Assembly: GCA_036675345.1 (NCBI GenBank)
Contig: JAKFFE010000017.1
Coordinates: 607,012 to 671,011 of the forward strand
Reading direction: 5' to 3'
DNA: 64,000 bases
Source of the DNA: JALYOC01 sp036675345
Lineage (GTDB): Bacteria > Myxococcota > Myxococcia > Myxococcales > Myxococcaceae
Shown here: positions 44,032 through 54,879 of the stretch, one piece after another
Numbering within the stretch: the first letter of the stretch is position 1
How the letters are laid out: each line of letters starts with the position of its first letter
The notes under the pieces: model-generated
Database searches by the model: none
What the model was told of the DNA's origin: nothing
Seen by the model: the letters and a program-made list of their open reading frames with translations, nothing else
Made by a program: the position numbers and the translations under genes

Positions 44032-44336
44032 GCCGGCTAACGATTGATGCGAAGGCTGAGGCCGACATCGAGGACGCGGCGCGCTGGTACGAGGCCGCGC
44101 GAGCCGGACTCGGTTTCGATTTCTTGAACGCGGTGGAGTCGGCCTACCGACAGATCACTCAGGGGTCCGAACGCTACCCAGTCTGGCGGACACTCAGCGA
44201 TCGCCGAGCAATCTGAAAGTATGTGATCCGGGAGTTTCCGTACGTCGTGCTGTTCCTGGTGCGCGACTCTGGTCCCCACGTGGTGGCGGTTGCCCACGCA
44301 CGCAGACGCCCCGGGTTCTGGCGCTCCAGGTTGTGA
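44028..44336 (+). pseudogene. RelE/ParE-family toxin interrupted by an in-frame stop
   Basis: The frame from the GTG at 44028 encodes 62 residues typical of the RelE/ParE N-terminus (EADIEDAARWYEAARAGLGFDFLNAV) and ends at a TGA at 44214. The same frame then runs on for 39 codons with the family C-terminus (REFPYVVLFLVRD then VVAVAHARRRPGFW) to a TGA at 44334. The full 102-codon frame has normal family length. One C-to-T change of CGA (Arg) would explain the stop. The toxin is probably dead, which is a common fate. Selenocysteine is unlikely because no such site is known in this family. Confidence 0.75.
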
Positions 44337-44338
44337 GC

Positions 44339-44437
44339 GGCCCCGGGTCGTTTCGACTCCGGGGCCCTGCGGCAGGGTCCAGGCAACTTTTCGCCGCTCG
44401 GGTTCTCTCCGATGGCTCCGGGTTGCCTGGCGAAAAG
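44339..44437. repeat. Cluster of inverted repeats, including an interleaved pair
   Basis: Between the toxin pseudogene and the convergent lpdA stop lie three structures. A hairpin spans 44339-44366 with one bulge, and a small hairpin CCCTG-CGG-CAGGG is at 44365-44377. The third is an interleaved set: CCAGGCAAC (44379) pairs with GTTGCCTGG (44422), and CTTTTCGCC (44387) pairs with GGCGAAAAG (44429). The A-B-A'-B' order allows a pseudoknot or two alternative hairpins. No T-run is present; termination or a mobile-element remnant is possible. Confidence 0.5.
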
Positions 44438-44447
44438 TAGGCGGTCC

Positions 44448-45845
44448 CTAGATGTGGATCGGGTGGCCGAGGGTGACTTCCGCGGCCTCGTGCAGGACTT
44501 CGGAGAGCGTGGGGTGGGCGTGGATGGTCCGGCCCAGCTCCTCGGTGGTGATCTCCAGCCGCAGCGCCACGCAGGCCTCACCCAGCAACTCGGTGGCCTT
44601 GGGGCCCACCAGGTGGATGCCCAGGATCTCGTCGTACTTCTTGTCGGAGACGATCTTCACCATCCCGTCGTTCTCCTTGGAGATGGAGGCCTTGGTGATG
44701 GCGCTGAACGGGAAGATGCCGGTCTTCACGTCGTAGCCGCGCTCCTTGGCCTTCTTCTCGGTCAGGCCCACCGAGGCGACCTCCGGGTAGCAGTAGGTGG
44801 CGGACGGGGTGAGGTCGTAGTTGATCGGCTTCACCTCCTTGCCGGCCATGTGCTCCACCGCCAGGATCCCTTCCGCCGACGCCATGTGGGCCAACATCGG
44901 GGTGGGGGTGACGTCGCCGATGGCGTAGACGTTCGGCTCGGTGGTGCGCTGGAAGCCGTCGGTCTTGATGAAGCCGCGGTCGGTCTTGATCCCGGTCTTG
45001 TCCAGACCGATGTCCTCGGTCACCGGGGCCCGGCCCACCGCGGAGAGCAGCAGCTCCGCCTCCAGGGTCTTCTTGGTCCCACCGATGTCCATGGTGACCT
45101 TCACCCCGGTGGCGGTGGTCTCCACCGTCTCCACCTTGGCGCCCAGCTCGAAGTCGATCTTCCGCTTCCGGTAGGCGCGCTCGATCTGCTTGGAGCACTC
45201 CTCGTCTTCAATCGGCAGCAGGTGCGGCATGTACTCCACCACGGTGGTCTGGCTGCCGCAGTGGTTGAACACCGAGGCGAACTCCATCCCCACCGCGCCG
45301 GCGCCGAGGACGATGATGCTCTTCGGGATCCGGTCCAGCTCCAGGATGGAGTCGGAGTTGAGCACCTTCTGGTGATCCACCTTCACGTTCGGCAGCGACT
45401 TTGGCACCGAGCCGGTGGCGATCAGGATGAACTTGGTGTCCAGCGCCTGCTTCTTGCCGTCCTCCCCCTGGACCTCCACCTTCCCCTTCCCGGCGATCCG
45501 CCCGTGACCCTTGATCACGGTGACCTTGTTCTTCTTCATCAGGAAGTCGATCCCGTTGGCGCCCTTGGTCACCACGTCCGACTTGTGCTTCTGGGCCTGG
45601 GCCCAGTTCAAGGTCGCGCCCTTGACGTCCACCCCGAAGTCACCGGCGTGCTGCACGTGGGCGAACAGCTCCGCGGTGTAGAGCAGCGACTTGGTGGGGA
45701 TGCAGCCCCGGTGCAGACAGGTGCCGCCCAGGCGCTTGTCCTTCTCGATGATCGCCGTCTTCAGGCCCAGTTGCCCGGCCCGGATCGCCGCCACGTAACC
45801 GCCAGGTCCAGAGCCGATGATCACCACGTCGTACGCGTCAGCCAC
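44448..45845 (-). CDS. lpdA: Dihydrolipoyl dehydrogenase (E3)
   Basis: 465 residues. It has the FAD-binding GSGPGGYVAAIRAGQLG, the redox disulfide in GGTCLHRGCIPTK, the NAD-binding GAGAVGMEFASVF, and the catalytic HAHPTLSE near the C-terminus. It reoxidises dihydrolipoamide of 2-oxo acid dehydrogenase complexes with NAD+. It is distant from the E2 gene at 28370 but would serve it. Single transcription unit on the minus strand. Confidence 0.97.
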   Translation of the reverse strand: MADAYDVVIIGSGPGGYVAAIRAGQLGLKTAIIEKDKRLGGTCLHRGCIPTKSLLYTAELFAHVQHAGDFGVDVKGATLNWAQAQKHKSDVVTKGANGIDFLMKKNKVTVIKGHGRIAGKGKVEVQGEDGKKQALDTKFILIATGSVPKSLPNVKVDHQKVLNSDSILELDRIPKSIIVLGAGAVGMEFASVFNHCGSQTTVVEYMPHLLPIEDEECSKQIERAYRKRKIDFELGAKVETVETTATGVKVTMDIGGTKKTLEAELLLSAVGRAPVTEDIGLDKTGIKTDRGFIKTDGFQRTTEPNVYAIGDVTPTPMLAHMASAEGILAVEHMAGKEVKPINYDLTPSATYCYPEVASVGLTEKKAKERGYDVKTGIFPFSAITKASISKENDGMVKIVSDKKYDEILGIHLVGPKATELLGEACVALRLEITTEELGRTIHAHPTLSEVLHEAAEVTLGHPIHI

Positions 45846-45947
45846 GGTCGCTCCCCGCTGTGAAAAGTCGATGGGCAGATAGCGTCCGCTCCGGGTGCAA
45901 TCAAGGACATTGCGGACCTCCGTCCGCTGGGTGCTTATGCTGTCGAC

Positions 45948-46142
45948 ATGTTCGAGGAACGGCCCCGCCCCCGCCGGAAGCTCCCGAGCCGGACGCTGAT
46001 CCTGATGATCGTGGCCCTGGTGGCCTTTGCCCGAATGTGGTGGGTGCTGGTGGAGACCCCTGCCCGGGAGGCGAGCCAGGCCGCGGAGCAGGCAGGTCCG
46101 ACGATCATCGAAGTGGTGCCCCTGCCCCCCGACGCCGGGTGA
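45948..46142 (+). CDS. Small single-pass membrane protein
   Basis: 64 residues: a basic N-terminus (ERPRPRRKLPSR), one membrane helix (about 17-36) and a short acidic, Pro-rich tail. Codon third positions are strongly GC, like the neighbours, which supports a real gene. No ribosome site is obvious, and no family is recognised. It lies between divergent lpdA and downstream thiO, 70 bp before the latter. Confidence 0.5.
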   Translation: MFEERPRPRRKLPSRTLILMIVALVAFARMWWVLVETPAREASQAAEQAGPTIIEVVPLPPDAG

Positions 46143-46211
46143 GCCGGACCTGGATCAAGCGCGCCCGGGTGTTCTTGCCTGGCAGTGGGCCCAGATGACA
46201 TGAGGCCCCCC

Positions 46212-47318
46212 ATGCCCACGGACGTGGTGATCATTGGCGGCGGAGTGATGGGTTGCAGCATCGCGCTGCGGCTGGCCCAGCAGGGTGCCCAGGTGACTGT
46301 GCTGGAGCGGTCCATTCCCGGCGCCGAGGCCTCCAGCGCGGCCGCCGGGATGCTGGCCACCCAGATGGAGGCCCACCAGCCGGGGCCGTTTCTGGAGTTG
46401 TGCCTGGCCAGCCGGGCCCTCTACCCCGCCTTCGCCGAGGAGCTGCGCGAGCTGTCTGGGGTGGACATCGGCTACCGGCGGTCCGGGCTGTTCCACGCGC
46501 TGTTCGATCCCGCGGCGGTGGAGAAGGCGGGCAAGACGGTCGCCTGGCAGCAGAGCATCGGGCTCAACGCCCAGTTGCTGACCGGGGATCAGGCCCGCGC
46601 GCTGGAACCGGCGCTCTCCCCCGCCGTGCTGGCGGCTTCGTACTTTCCGGATGACCACCAGGTCGACAGCCGGCTGCTGGTCCGGGCGCTGTCCATGGCC
46701 GCGGCCCGCGCGGGGGTGAAGTTCCGCAGCGGGCACGTGCGATCGGTGGTGATGAAGGACGGGCGGGCGGTGGGCGTGGATCTGGAGGGAGAACGGATCG
46801 AGGCGGGCGCCACCGTGGTCGCCGCCGGCTCCTGGTCCGGGCTGGTCCAGGGCAGCCAGCTGCCTCCCCAGGCGGTGCGCCCGGCCAAGGGACAGATGCT
46901 GCAACTGCAGCTGCGGCTGCCCCCGTTCGAGCGGATCCTGTTCTCCGATCAGGGCTACCTGGTCCCGCGCGCGGATGGCCGGGTGATCGCCGGAAGCACC
47001 ATGGAGATGGTGGGCTTCGAGAAGCAGGTCACCGCCGGGGGCCTGTCCCGGATCCTGGCGATGGCGCTGCGGCTGTGCCCCGCCCTGGAGCAGGCGGAGG
47101 TGGGCGAGTTCTGGGCCGGGCTGCGTCCGTACACCGAGGATCACCTCCCGATCCTGGGCCGCGGACCGGCGGAGGGGCTGTTCCTGGCCACCGGTCACTT
47201 CCGCAACGGCATCCTCCTCACCCCGATCACCGCTCGCCTGGTGGCCGACCTGGTGCTTGGTCGCACCCCTTCGCTCCCACTGGAACCCTTTGGTTACGCG
47301 CGGTTTCAGCACGCCTGA
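46212..47318 (+). CDS. thiO: Glycine oxidase ThiO
   Basis: 368 residues. The ATG at 46212 is chosen for its GAGG site. The FAD dinucleotide fold is VVIIGGGVMGCSIALRLAQ, and the DAAO-type motifs RPAKGQML, GSTMEMVGF, WAGLRPYTEDHLPILG and FRNGILLTPITA are all present. ThiO oxidises glycine to iminoglycine for the thiazole half of thiamine. thiC, for the pyrimidine half, is about 1.7 kb downstream on the other strand; no thiG or thiS is in the window. Confidence 0.88.
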   Translation: MPTDVVIIGGGVMGCSIALRLAQQGAQVTVLERSIPGAEASSAAAGMLATQMEAHQPGPFLELCLASRALYPAFAEELRELSGVDIGYRRSGLFHALFDPAAVEKAGKTVAWQQSIGLNAQLLTGDQARALEPALSPAVLAASYFPDDHQVDSRLLVRALSMAAARAGVKFRSGHVRSVVMKDGRAVGVDLEGERIEAGATVVAAGSWSGLVQGSQLPPQAVRPAKGQMLQLQLRLPPFERILFSDQGYLVPRADGRVIAGSTMEMVGFEKQVTAGGLSRILAMALRLCPALEQAEVGEFWAGLRPYTEDHLPILGRGPAEGLFLATGHFRNGILLTPITARLVADLVLGRTPSLPLEPFGYARFQHA

Positions 47319-47439
47319 GCGGTTGGACGCTCCCCCTCCAGGAAATCTCCAGATTCACTGGATGGGGGTTCTTGTGCGAGAAGGCCCTGCTCTTCTACTC
47401 TGCAGGACAATCTGCGCCCCCTGGCGGAGCCGGTAAACA

Positions 47440-48732
47440 TTGCCCCTCGTCGAGACCAACACCTTCGATTCTCTCCCCACCGCGCCTCCACGCATCCTGA
47501 TCGTGGACGACGACGAGTCGGTTCGAGACGTCATCTCCGTCCTCCTCAAGGAGGAGGGCTACAACTGCGTGGTGGCCAGCAGTGCGGAGATGGCGCTGGA
47601 CCTGGCGCTGGCTGAAGAAACCCCGCTGGTGATCAGCGACATGAAGATGCCCGGCCGGGATGGGCTGTGGCTGCTGGAGAACTTCCGGCAGAAGCATCCG
47701 GACACCTCGGTGATCATGCTCACCGGGTATGGGGACACCGAGGCTGCGGTGGACTGCCTGCGCCGCGGCGCGGTGGACTACCTGCTCAAGCCACCCAAGC
47801 TCACCGACCTGATCCGCGCCATCGAGCGCGCGCTGGCCAAGCGGCGGATCGAAGTTGCCCGCAAGCGCTACCAGAAGAAGCTGGAGCGGAAGGTCCGGGA
47901 TCGCACCACCGAGCTGCGCCAGGCGCTGCGGGACATCGCCAGCACCTACCAGCAGACCCTGCTGGCCCTGGTGGCGGCCCTGGACGCCCGGGAGCACGAG
48001 ACCTCTGACCACTCGCTGCGCGTGGTCCGCTACACCTCGGCCATCGCCGACCGGATGACGATCACCGGCAGCGAGTTGGAGGAGATCGGCCGCGGCGCGC
48101 TGTTGCACGACATCGGCAAGATCGGCGTGCCGGACGCGGTGCTGCTCAAGCCGGGCAAGCTGACCCCGGACGAGTGGACCGAGATGCGGCGCCACCCCCA
48201 GATCGGGTTCGACATGATCCGGGCCATCCCCTTCCTGGACACCCCGGCGTCGATCGTCCTCTCCCACCAGGAGCGGTTCGACGGCGGCGGTTACCCCCGC
48301 AAGCTGGGCAAGCACGAGATCCACGTCGGGGCCCGGATCTTCGCCGTCGCCGACACCCTGGACGCGATGACCTCCGACCGCCCGTACCGCAAGGGCACCA
48401 CCTTCGCCAACGCGGTGGCCGAGATCCAGCGCTGCGGCGGGACCCAGTTTGATCCGGAAGTGGTCCGCGCCTTCTCCGACATCGGCGAGCAGGGCCTGCT
48501 GAAGATCAAGCAGGAGATGGTGGCGGAGAAGCTGCTCAGCCAGCAGCAGATCGAGGCCCGGGCCCGCGAGGCCGAGGCCGCCCAGCACGCCGCCGGGGAA
48601 CGCCTGGACGCCGCGGTGGACCACGCCAACGGTGCAGGGGAAGCCGCCCACCTCCACAATGTGATCCGCCCCAAGGAGCTGGAGGCTCGCGGCGAGCCGA
48701 TCCACCTCAAGGCGCTGGCGGAAGAGAAGTAG
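47440..48732 (+). CDS. Response regulator with HD-GYP-type domain
   Basis: 430 residues starting at a TTG with GGAG about 11 bases upstream; there is no ATG before the receiver domain. The REC domain (17-135) has DDD, the phosphoacceptor in VISDMKMP and Lys in LLKPP. A short coiled coil follows, then an HD domain (about 185-360) with HSLRV, LLHDIGKIG and HQERFDGGGYP, so it may hydrolyse cyclic di-GMP. The C-terminal 60 residues are helical and charged. No partner histidine kinase is adjacent. Confidence 0.9.
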   Translation: MPLVETNTFDSLPTAPPRILIVDDDESVRDVISVLLKEEGYNCVVASSAEMALDLALAEETPLVISDMKMPGRDGLWLLENFRQKHPDTSVIMLTGYGDTEAAVDCLRRGAVDYLLKPPKLTDLIRAIERALAKRRIEVARKRYQKKLERKVRDRTTELRQALRDIASTYQQTLLALVAALDAREHETSDHSLRVVRYTSAIADRMTITGSELEEIGRGALLHDIGKIGVPDAVLLKPGKLTPDEWTEMRRHPQIGFDMIRAIPFLDTPASIVLSHQERFDGGGYPRKLGKHEIHVGARIFAVADTLDAMTSDRPYRKGTTFANAVAEIQRCGGTQFDPEVVRAFSDIGEQGLLKIKQEMVAEKLLSQQQIEARAREAEAAQHAAGERLDAAVDHANGAGEAAHLHNVIRPKELEARGEPIHLKALAEEK

Positions 48733-48977
48733 CGGTCGGCCGCGGCGTCTTCGCCGCGGCCCCCAATCCCGCCGGCCCGCTCTGGGCCGAGGGAGCTCCA
48801 CCCACGGTCTCTCGGAACTCCGCGGCCCTTCTCCTGGGCCGGGCGATCTCCGCCCTCGGTCAGCCGCGGCGCATTCTGCCGCGGCCCCAGGATCTCCGCG
48901 GCCCTAGCTGGGCCGGACGATCTCCGCCCTCGGTCGGCCGCGGCGCAGCGGCCGCGGCCCCCGGGATCTCCGAGGCC

Positions 48978-50855
<1,878 letters not shown>

Positions 50856-50913
50856 CTCGTCCTCTTTCACGCCCACCCGGACGGAAATGACGAGACGCGA
50901 ACTGCCGGCTCGC

Positions 50914-51006
50914 CGCTTCCCTCCGCCGGAATGACCCGGTTCAGGTTCAAAGGGTCTGGCCGGACATCGACCGTCTCAGCCCCTGGAAAAGGGGCTCCCC
51001 TAGCGA
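50914..51006 (-). promoter_or_regulatory. TPP riboswitch (THI element) of thiC
   Basis: On the minus strand the conserved blocks occur in order: CTAGGGGAGCC (from 51004), GGGGCTGAGA (near 50983-50974), ACCCTTTGAACCTGA (50955-50941) and GGAGGGAAGC near the 3' end. This is the standard TPP aptamer. It ends about 60 bp before the thiC ATG. No terminator is seen, so thiamine pyrophosphate probably blocks translation initiation. Confidence 0.95.
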
Positions 51007-51102
51007 CAGCCGCCTCATAGGCCGCCCCGGACACCGTTCGCAAGGACGCACCCACACCGCCCGCCGCTTGTCTTTCACTGAACCTCCGTTCAGATTAGCC
51101 GG

Positions 51103-51462
51103 ATGCAGAGGGAGGACCTCCTGGTGCTGGTCACCGCGCTGGGCCGGGAGTTTTCCAAGCGGGGGATGCGGGACCACCGGGCGCGGCTGCGCGTCTATTA
51201 CTTCGCGCTCAAGCACGGGCTGACCTCCGGCCAGCACGCGCTGGACGTGCACTGGTCGGAGCGGTTCGTGATCGACTGGATGAAGACCCTCCGGGTGCCG
51301 CCGTTCGAGCAGGCGCTGCAGATCCGGCCCCGCGGGGCGCCGTGCGGGCAGTGCAAGCAGTCCGGCCAGCAGCCGTGGATCTACACCGACGGCGTCTTCC
51401 CCGGCGGGGTGCGGATGCGCTGTCAGACCTGCGGGGATCTGTGGCTGGAGGCGGAGGGCTGA
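51103..51462 (+). CDS. Small protein with C-terminal zinc-ribbon-like Cys pairs
   Basis: 119 residues. The N-terminal 65 residues are helical and basic. The end has CGQCKQ...CQTCGD, two CxxC pairs 24 residues apart that suggest a zinc ribbon. No family is recognised and no ribosome site is clear, but codon use fits the genome. It lies between the divergent riboswitch leader and the convergent treZ gene. Confidence 0.6.
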   Translation: MQREDLLVLVTALGREFSKRGMRDHRARLRVYYFALKHGLTSGQHALDVHWSERFVIDWMKTLRVPPFEQALQIRPRGAPCGQCKQSGQQPWIYTDGVFPGGVRMRCQTCGDLWLEAEG

Positions 51463-51475
51463 ACCGAACGCGGCC

Positions 51476-53140
51476 TCAGCTCTCCTCGACCAGGGTGCCC
51501 CAGGCAGCAAGCTCCCCACTCGGCTCGGGAGAGAGGTTGACGGTGACAGTCAGCCCCGGGCGTTGGAGCCGGAAGGTCCGTCCGGTGGCCTTCACCTCCG
51601 GCCAGCCGGCGCTGATCGACGGCAGGTGCTTTCTGCGAATGGCCAGCAGGCTGCGGTAGATCTCGCGCAGCGCCCCGTGACGCCCGTCGCGGCGATGGGT
51701 GAGCTTGCTGGCCTGGAAGGTCTCCTCCGCCTGCGGATCGGGGACCTCGCCGGCGGCGATGAACTCCGCCTTGCGACCCTCGGAGACCGCGCGGGCCAGC
51801 TCCGGATCCCCGTGGCTGGTGAAGTACAAGAACGGCTGCGTCTCCCCGTACTCCTCGCCCATGAACAGCATCGGCAGCCCGGAGCCCAGGGTGGTCAGCG
51901 CCGCCACCGCCGGGAGGGCCTCCCACGGCAACAGCTGGGTGATCCGCTCGCCCCCGGGGCGGTTGCCCACCTGGTCATGGTTCTGCGCGCAGACGGTGAA
52001 GCGCGCCGGCGCCAGCCCGGCGGTGGGCGTCCCGTGGGGCTTCTTCCGGAAGATGGACCGCTCCCCCTGGAGCACGAAGCCCGAGGACAGCGCGCGGGTC
52101 ACCTGCTCCGGTCCACCGTAGTCCGCGTAGAAGGACGCGCGCTCCCCGGTGAGCAGCGCGTGCACGGCGTGGTGGAGATCATCGGCCCACACCGTGGAGA
52201 CTCCCCACCCTCCGGGCGGCGGCTCCACCAGCTTGCGATCGTTCAGATCGCTCTCGGCGATCAGGTGGACCTCCCGGCCCGCCCGCTGCCCCTCCCCCTG
52301 CACCGCGGCGGTCAGCTCCGCCACCAGGTGGGTGGGGCTGTCATCCACGATGGCGTGCACCGCGTCCAGCCGCAGGGCGTCGACGTGGAAGTCGCGCACC
52401 CACTGCACCGCCGCCTCCACCATCAACGCCCGCACCGGCCCCGCGTCCGGGCCATCGAAGTTCAGCCCATCTCCCCAGGGGGTCTTGTGCCGGGAGGTGA
52501 AGTACGGACCGAAGTCCCGCAGGTAGTTCCCCTCCGGTCCCAGGTGGTTGTAGACCACGTCCAGGCACACCGAGAGCCCCAGGCGGTGGGCGCCGTCCAC
52601 GAACCGCTGCAGCGCGGCCGGGCCTCCGTAGGAGTGCTGCACCCCGAACGGAGCCACCCCGTCGTAGCCCCAGTTGCGCTCCCCGGGGAACGGCTGCACC
52701 GGCAGCAGCTCCACGCAGGTGATCCCCAGCTCCACCAGGTCCGGCAGCCGCGCCAGGGCGGCGTCGAGGGTGCCCTCCTCGGTGAAGGTCCCCAAGTGCA
52801 GCTCGTAGATCACCAGCTGCGCCAGGGTGTGTCCCCTCCAGCCGGCGTCCTTCCAGGAGTGCTGGCCGGGATCGAACAGGGAGGACTCGCCGTGCACCGT
52901 CCCCTGCTGCCAGCGGGTGGCCGGATCCGGACGGACCCGCCCGTCCTCGAACACGTAGCTGTAGGCGTCACCGTGGCGCGCGCTCTCCACGAACCGCTCG
53001 AAGAGACCGTCCTCGCGCCGGGTCAGCGGCAGCAGCTGGCCCTTCCAGCGCAGGTGCAGGATCTGGGCGGTGGGGGCAAAGACACGGAAGCGGACGCCCC
53101 CGTCGATGAACTCGGTTCCATGGAGGCCGCGCTGGGACAT
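51476..53140 (-). CDS. treZ: Malto-oligosyltrehalose trehalohydrolase
   Basis: 554 residues. An N-terminal isoamylase-type Ig domain (RFRVFAPTA) is followed by the GH13 barrel with the TreZ order: ELHLGTFTEEGT, NWGYDGVAPF, the nucleophile in LRLDAVHAI, the acid in HLIAESDLN and AQNHDQVGN. It releases trehalose from the ends made by TreY. No treY or treX is in the window. The ATG at 53140 starts just before the Ig domain. It follows the motility-like operon by 87 bp on the same strand and may be cotranscribed. Confidence 0.93.
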   Translation of the reverse strand: MSQRGLHGTEFIDGGVRFRVFAPTAQILHLRWKGQLLPLTRREDGLFERFVESARHGDAYSYVFEDGRVRPDPATRWQQGTVHGESSLFDPGQHSWKDAGWRGHTLAQLVIYELHLGTFTEEGTLDAALARLPDLVELGITCVELLPVQPFPGERNWGYDGVAPFGVQHSYGGPAALQRFVDGAHRLGLSVCLDVVYNHLGPEGNYLRDFGPYFTSRHKTPWGDGLNFDGPDAGPVRALMVEAAVQWVRDFHVDALRLDAVHAIVDDSPTHLVAELTAAVQGEGQRAGREVHLIAESDLNDRKLVEPPPGGWGVSTVWADDLHHAVHALLTGERASFYADYGGPEQVTRALSSGFVLQGERSIFRKKPHGTPTAGLAPARFTVCAQNHDQVGNRPGGERITQLLPWEALPAVAALTTLGSGLPMLFMGEEYGETQPFLYFTSHGDPELARAVSEGRKAEFIAAGEVPDPQAEETFQASKLTHRRDGRHGALREIYRSLLAIRRKHLPSISAGWPEVKATGRTFRLQRPGLTVTVNLSPEPSGELAAWGTLVEES

Positions 53141-53227
53141 GGCGGCAACGTAGGGAGAGGTGCGGCGGCGGGCATCAACTATTGCTGCCGTCCCAAGCAG
53201 CGGTCGGACAGCCAACAGGCAGCGCCG

Positions 53228-53812
53228 CTATCCCCCGGTGGCGCCGGCCAGTCCGGGGGTGAGGCTGAAGGTCACCATCACCTCCACCTCGCTGCTCAGC
53301 GCCAGCTCGGTGAAGGTCCAGGCGCGGACCCGGTCCCGCACACAGCTGGCCACCGGGGCGGGGACCTGTCCGGCGTGGGAGAGGCCCACCGACTTCACGG
53401 TTCCCTTGCGGGTCATCAACAGCTTGGCGTGAAGCCGCTCCGGCGCTCCGGAGGCGTTGCAGACCTCCAGGTCCTTCGAGCGCCTGGCGATCGCCTCTCG
53501 CAGCGCCGCCGCGTCCACCTCCGGGCTCTTCTGCTCCACCCGGGCCACCGGCTGGACCGGCTTTCGGGGCGCAAGCCTGGGCTTCGAATCCTTCCCCTGG
53601 CCCTCGGGGAGGGTGGCCTCCGCCACCGGCAGCTCTTCCACCGGCGGGGGGGAGGCGGCCGGCCACAGCCACCACAGCAACAGCGCCAACCCGGCGCCGA
53701 TCAGCACCCGGCGCCCGGCCCGGGACGGACGGGGCCGCCGGGAAGCCAGCCGTCGACGCCCAGCGCCCCGGCGCGGGAGCCGACCGGCAGGGACGGCAGG
53801 GCCCCTGCGCAT
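53228..53812 (-). CDS. TonB-like protein with AgmX/PglI-type C-terminal domain
   Basis: 194 residues. A very Arg-rich cytoplasmic N-terminus (1-40) precedes one membrane helix (about 42-57) and a Pro-rich periplasmic linker. The C-terminal domain (about 100-190) has the AgmX/PglI pattern: Cys in LEVCNASG, G-x-V-x2-V near TRKGTVKSVGLS, a second Cys in ASCVRDRV and a closing WTF. Such domains end gliding-motor proteins of Myxococcus and resemble TonB C-termini. The ATG at 53812 overlaps the previous stop (TGATG). It is the last gene of the MotAB operon. Confidence 0.75.
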   Translation of the reverse strand: MRRGPAVPAGRLPRRGAGRRRLASRRPRPSRAGRRVLIGAGLALLLWWLWPAASPPPVEELPVAEATLPEGQGKDSKPRLAPRKPVQPVARVEQKSPEVDAAALREAIARRSKDLEVCNASGAPERLHAKLLMTRKGTVKSVGLSHAGQVPAPVASCVRDRVRAWTFTELALSSEVEVMVTFSLTPGLAGATGG

Positions 53813-54879
53813 CACTCCCACTTCGGCTGGGCGCGCAACCGGGACACCCAGCTCCGGGCCGTGGAGGAGATGTTGCTGGCCCACTTCCCGGCGTACTGGG
53901 GACAGAAGTCCAGCTGCTTGGCGGAGTCCGACTGGGCGCTGTTCAACCCACTGGCGAACGGCCCGATGAAGGCCACCGGCGAGGCCTCCAGGCTGTCGAT
54001 CGCCGACGGGTCCATGCTGGTCTGGGAGCAGGCGGTCTTGATCTCGGCGGTGGTGACCCCCTCCGGGGTGGCGACGGTGACGAACTGGACCTGCGGCCGG
54101 GGCAGGCTGCGACCCGTCGGGGTGGCCAGCCAGCTGGCGGTCTCCGGGGTGAAGTGGGCAATGGCCGGGGCGCCGCCCACCTCGCAGGCGGATTCCCCCG
54201 GCTGGTAGGGGCGCGCCCCGCTCTCGAGGACGATCACCATGAAGGCGCTAAACGGCGTCGTGAACACCGGCCACCCGCTGGGATCGGTCCGGGTCGGCAG
54301 GTCCGCGGCCAGCGAGGCCAGATGGGCGGTGGTGCAGGGCAGGTCGGGATTTCCGTCGGTGGAGGCGGCGGCCTGGGTCAGGACCCCCGCCAGCGAGGTG
54401 CCCAGGTTCGGGCTCCACAGCAGTTGTCCCGAGTACAGCGAGGCCACGGCCACCGAGTGCACCGAGAGCTTGGCGTCGGACAGCTCCTCCAGCGCCTGCT
54501 GCACCATCACCTCGTACCGCGCGGCGAGGTTGGCGGTGCCGCGATCGATCCGGACCAGGAACAGGACCCCGGTGCCTGGATCGCCGCCCACCCCGGAGCC
54601 GGGGAAGTCACGAACCTCGGGGCCTCCGCCGCCGGGCGGCTGGATCTCGATGCACAGGCCCTTGGGATCGTAACCCTGGCAGAGGGGAATCGTCACCCCG
54701 CCGTCGGGGTAGATGACCCCACCGCCGCCGTCCGGAAACTCCTGGCTGCCGCCGTCGTCAGGGTGCCCGCTGTCCGGACCTTCCCCTCCCCCGTCCCAGC
54801 CGGCGTCCGGGTTCAGCTCGTAGGGGACACAAGCAAACGAAAGCACCGCGCCCAGGGACAGGATCCCGATTCGCCTCAT
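53812..54879 (-). CDS. Lipoprotein with possible degenerate vWA-like domain
   Basis: 355 residues with a lipobox LSFAC (Cys17) and an Asp/Gly-rich linker (25-70). A globular domain follows that begins VLFLVRIDRGTANLAARYEVMV. This looks like a von Willebrand A first strand and helix, but the metal site DxSxS is missing, so the match is tentative. CglB of Myxococcus gliding is also a vWA lipoprotein. The gene overlaps its neighbours on both sides within the MotAB operon. An outer-membrane location is inferred. Confidence 0.7.
   Translation of the reverse strand: MRRIGILSLGAVLSFACVPYELNPDAGWDGGGEGPDSGHPDDGGSQEFPDGGGGVIYPDGGVTIPLCQGYDPKGLCIEIQPPGGGGPEVRDFPGSGVGGDPGTGVLFLVRIDRGTANLAARYEVMVQQALEELSDAKLSVHSVAVASLYSGQLLWSPNLGTSLAGVLTQAAASTDGNPDLPCTTAHLASLAADLPTRTDPSGWPVFTTPFSAFMVIVLESGARPYQPGESACEVGGAPAIAHFTPETASWLATPTGRSLPRPQVQFVTVATPEGVTTAEIKTACSQTSMDPSAIDSLEASPVAFIGPFASGLNSAQSDSAKQLDFCPQYAGKWASNISSTARSWVSRLRAQPKWE

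Noticed and set aside
44214..44216. Selenocysteine or programmed readthrough at the toxin TGA
   Set aside because: No member of the toxin family is known to use it, no obvious stem-loop follows directly, and a single C-to-T change from an Arg codon explains it.
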